A DNA stretch of 5,798 bases from Inquilinus sp. (lineage in GTDB: Bacteria; Pseudomonadota; Alphaproteobacteria; DSM-16000; Inquilinaceae), in assembly GCA_013003675.1 (NCBI GenBank), contig JABDIP010000513.1, positions 1 through 5,798 on the forward strand. Direction: 5' to 3'. The notes beneath the pieces are model-generated. The model ran no database searches. It was not told the origin of the DNA and worked only from the letters and a program-made list of their open reading frames with translations. Shown here piece after piece: positions 4,722-5,798 of this stretch; the stretch's first letter is position 1; every line of letters begins with the position of its first letter. The position numbers were made by a program, and so were the translations under genes.

Positions 4722-5672
4722 ATGTCCGCCATCGTCAATGTCGTCCTGCCGGTCTTCGCCATCATCCTCGCCGGGTTCCTGGCCGGGCGCCGGCGCCTGC
4801 TCGGCCCGGCCTCGTCGGAGGCGTTGAACGCCTTCGTCTATTGGATCGCGCTGCCGCCGCTGCTGTTCCTGGCGATGGCCCGCGCCGGGATCGGCGAGAT
4901 CCTGTATTGGCCGTTCATCGGCGCCTTCCTCGGCAGCCTCGCCGCGGTCTGGATCCTCGCCTCGCTGATCGGCTTCGCGGTCTATCGCCCGAAACCGGCG
5001 GTGGTGGCGATGCAGGGGCTGAACGCCAGCTTCAGCAACACCGGCTATATGGGCATTCCGCTGCTGGCCGCCGCGTTCGGCGAGGCCGGGATCGCCCCGG
5101 CGACCCTGGCCACGGTGCTGATGAGCGCGGTCTCCGTCTCCGTCGCCATCGTCAGCCTGGAGATCGCCGGGGCCGGACGCCAGGGCCTGGCCGCGACGCT
5201 GGCCGATGTCGGCCGGGCGCTGTCGAGGAATCCGCTGCTGCTGTCGCCGCTGGCCGGCGTCGCCTGGTCGGTGGCCGACCTGCCGCTGCCGGTGCCGGTG
5301 GTCAATCTGTGCGAACTGATCGGCGCCTCGGCCGGCCCCTGCGCCCTGTTCGCCATCGGCCTGTTCATGGCCAGCCGGCCGCTGGCCGCCGATCTGGCCG
5401 AGGTGACCTGGATCAGCATCCTGAAGCTGCTGTGGCAGCCGCTGATCTGCTACGGCCTCGCGGTCACGGTGTTCCCGATGGACCCGTTCTGGACCGCCTG
5501 CGCGGTGATCCTGGCGGCGCTGCCGACCGGCGCGCTGACCTTCGTGCTGGCGCAGGGCTACGGCGTCTATGTCGAGCGCACCTCGGCGACGATCCTGGTC
5601 TCGACGGTGCTGTCGATCGTGCCGCTGTCGATCCTGCTCGCCGTCTACGGCCCGAGATTCGCCCCGGGATAA
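4722..5672 (+). CDS. AEC-family (auxin efflux carrier-type) permease
   Basis: This is a 316-aa inner-membrane transporter of the AEC family, which includes plant PIN-like carriers and bacterial malonate/malate carriers such as MdcF. About ten hydrophobic segments run the length of the protein, in two halves around a short polar loop (about 149-168). Family landmarks are visible: the NASFSNTGYMGIPL motif (101-114), a crossover-type helix break; NPLLLSPLAGV (170-180), which begins the second half; the glycine-rich ALFAIGLFMASRPLA (208-222); and LPTGALTFVLAQGYG (267-281). The length matches family norms and the protein looks intact. The substrate cannot be read from the sequence. Organic anions are typical, and direction and coupling vary. 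The gene is divergent from the terB-like gene (132 bp apart). No ribosome binding site is evident, and initiation may be leaderless. The dehalogenase is too far away, with opposite-strand genes between, to infer a functional link. Confidence 0.9.
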   Translation: MSAIVNVVLPVFAIILAGFLAGRRRLLGPASSEALNAFVYWIALPPLLFLAMARAGIGEILYWPFIGAFLGSLAAVWILASLIGFAVYRPKPAVVAMQGLNASFSNTGYMGIPLLAAAFGEAGIAPATLATVLMSAVSVSVAIVSLEIAGAGRQGLAATLADVGRALSRNPLLLSPLAGVAWSVADLPLPVPVVNLCELIGASAGPCALFAIGLFMASRPLAADLAEVTWISILKLLWQPLICYGLAVTVFPMDPFWTACAVILAALPTGALTFVLAQGYGVYVERTSATILVSTVLSIVPLSILLAVYGPRFAPG

Positions 5673-5695
5673 TTGGCCCAGCTTGATTGGCCCAG
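5672..5695 (+). repeat. 10-bp direct repeat ATTGGCCCAG, 14-bp period
   Basis: ATTGGCCCAG occurs at 5672-5681 and 5686-5695. The TTGGC core recurs once more, 14 bp further on, at 5701-5705, where it forms most of the probable -35 box. Three cores at an exact 14-bp step, just upstream of and overlapping a promoter, suggest binding sites for a regulator of the downstream gene. A simple local duplication is also possible. The first copy overlaps the permease stop codon by one base. Confidence 0.5.
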
Positions 5696-5700
5696 GTCGG

Positions 5701-5730
5701 TTGGCGGCGGCGCGCGGCGCTGCCTATACT
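5701..5730 (+). promoter_or_regulatory. Sigma-70-like promoter for the gene starting at 5781
   Basis: TTGGCG (5701-5706, four of six to TTGACA) and TATACT (5725-5730, five of six to TATAAT) are 18 bp apart. Transcription would begin near 5737, giving a leader of about 44 nt. Its placement between the permease stop and a strong ribosome binding site supports an independent promoter for the next gene. Confidence 0.5.
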
Positions 5731-5780
5731 GGCGGCGAGAACGGCGCCCAGCAGGCCGCCGCTCGCAGGGGAGGCCGCCA

Positions 5781-5798
5781 ATGACCGAGATCGCGCCC
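5781..5798 (+). CDS. Start of a further gene, cut by the window edge
   Basis: An ATG follows AGGGGAGG (5767-5774) at a 6-bp spacing, the second strong ribosome binding site in the window. The visible codons read MTEIAP and remain open to the end. This is too little to identify a product. The dedicated promoter and possible operator repeats upstream suggest it is the first gene of a transcription unit. Confidence 0.6.

Noticed and set aside
4841..5686. 281-codon + strand frame inside the permease gene
   Set aside because: It is an Arg/Gly/Pro-rich out-of-frame shadow. The other frame carries the clear AEC motifs and membrane segments.
1..5798. CRISPR array, tRNA/rRNA, complete insertion sequence, defence or toxin-antitoxin system, fluoride riboswitch
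   Set aside because: I scanned both strands for repeats, cloverleaf-like or conserved RNA sequence, transposase motifs and typical small gene pairs, and found none that could be supported.

Overview
The window is GC-rich (well above 60% by eye) with dense coding, GC-ending codons and short gaps. Together with the gene families present, this suggests an alphaproteobacterium, perhaps Rhodospirillales-like. That placement is an inference; the window holds no marker gene.

Layout, left to right. A truncated GC-rich intergenic repeat (1-43) and a short leader precede a very well conserved fluoroacetate-dehalogenase-type alpha/beta hydrolase (170-1063, +). Next is an unrecognised secreted protein with a probable concanavalin-like beta-sandwich (1117-2025, +). 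The stretch 2026-2514 holds no intact gene. It carries two 46-nt hairpin elements of one family in inverted orientation (2026-2071 and 2089-2134). A gene graveyard follows: the 3' end of a terB-like gene (2160-2273, -) is fused to the 3' third of a second dehalogenase (2272-2505, +), and the latter is interrupted by an amber codon. Convergent to this lies a HEAT-repeat lipoprotein gene (2515-4080, -), then a TerB-family gene (4185-4589, -). The TerB gene is divergent from an AEC-family permease gene (4722-5672, +). The window ends in the first codons of a further gene (5781 onward), which has a good promoter and ribosome binding site.

The intact genes do not form one obvious pathway. The dehalogenase would release fluoride and glycolate from fluoroacetate in the cytoplasm. 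The secreted protein and the lipoprotein act in the envelope, the permease probably carries an organic anion, and TerB is a cytoplasmic stress-associated protein of unclear role.

The most notable observations are two. First, the paired 46-nt elements have identical length and architecture, fixed conserved blocks, stems that differ but still pair, and CTAG flanks. Second, the terB'/dehalogenase' junction is best explained by a deletion inside a once divergent terB-dehalogenase gene pair. Both parent families still have intact members in this window. No defence system, CRISPR array, RNA gene or complete insertion sequence was seen.
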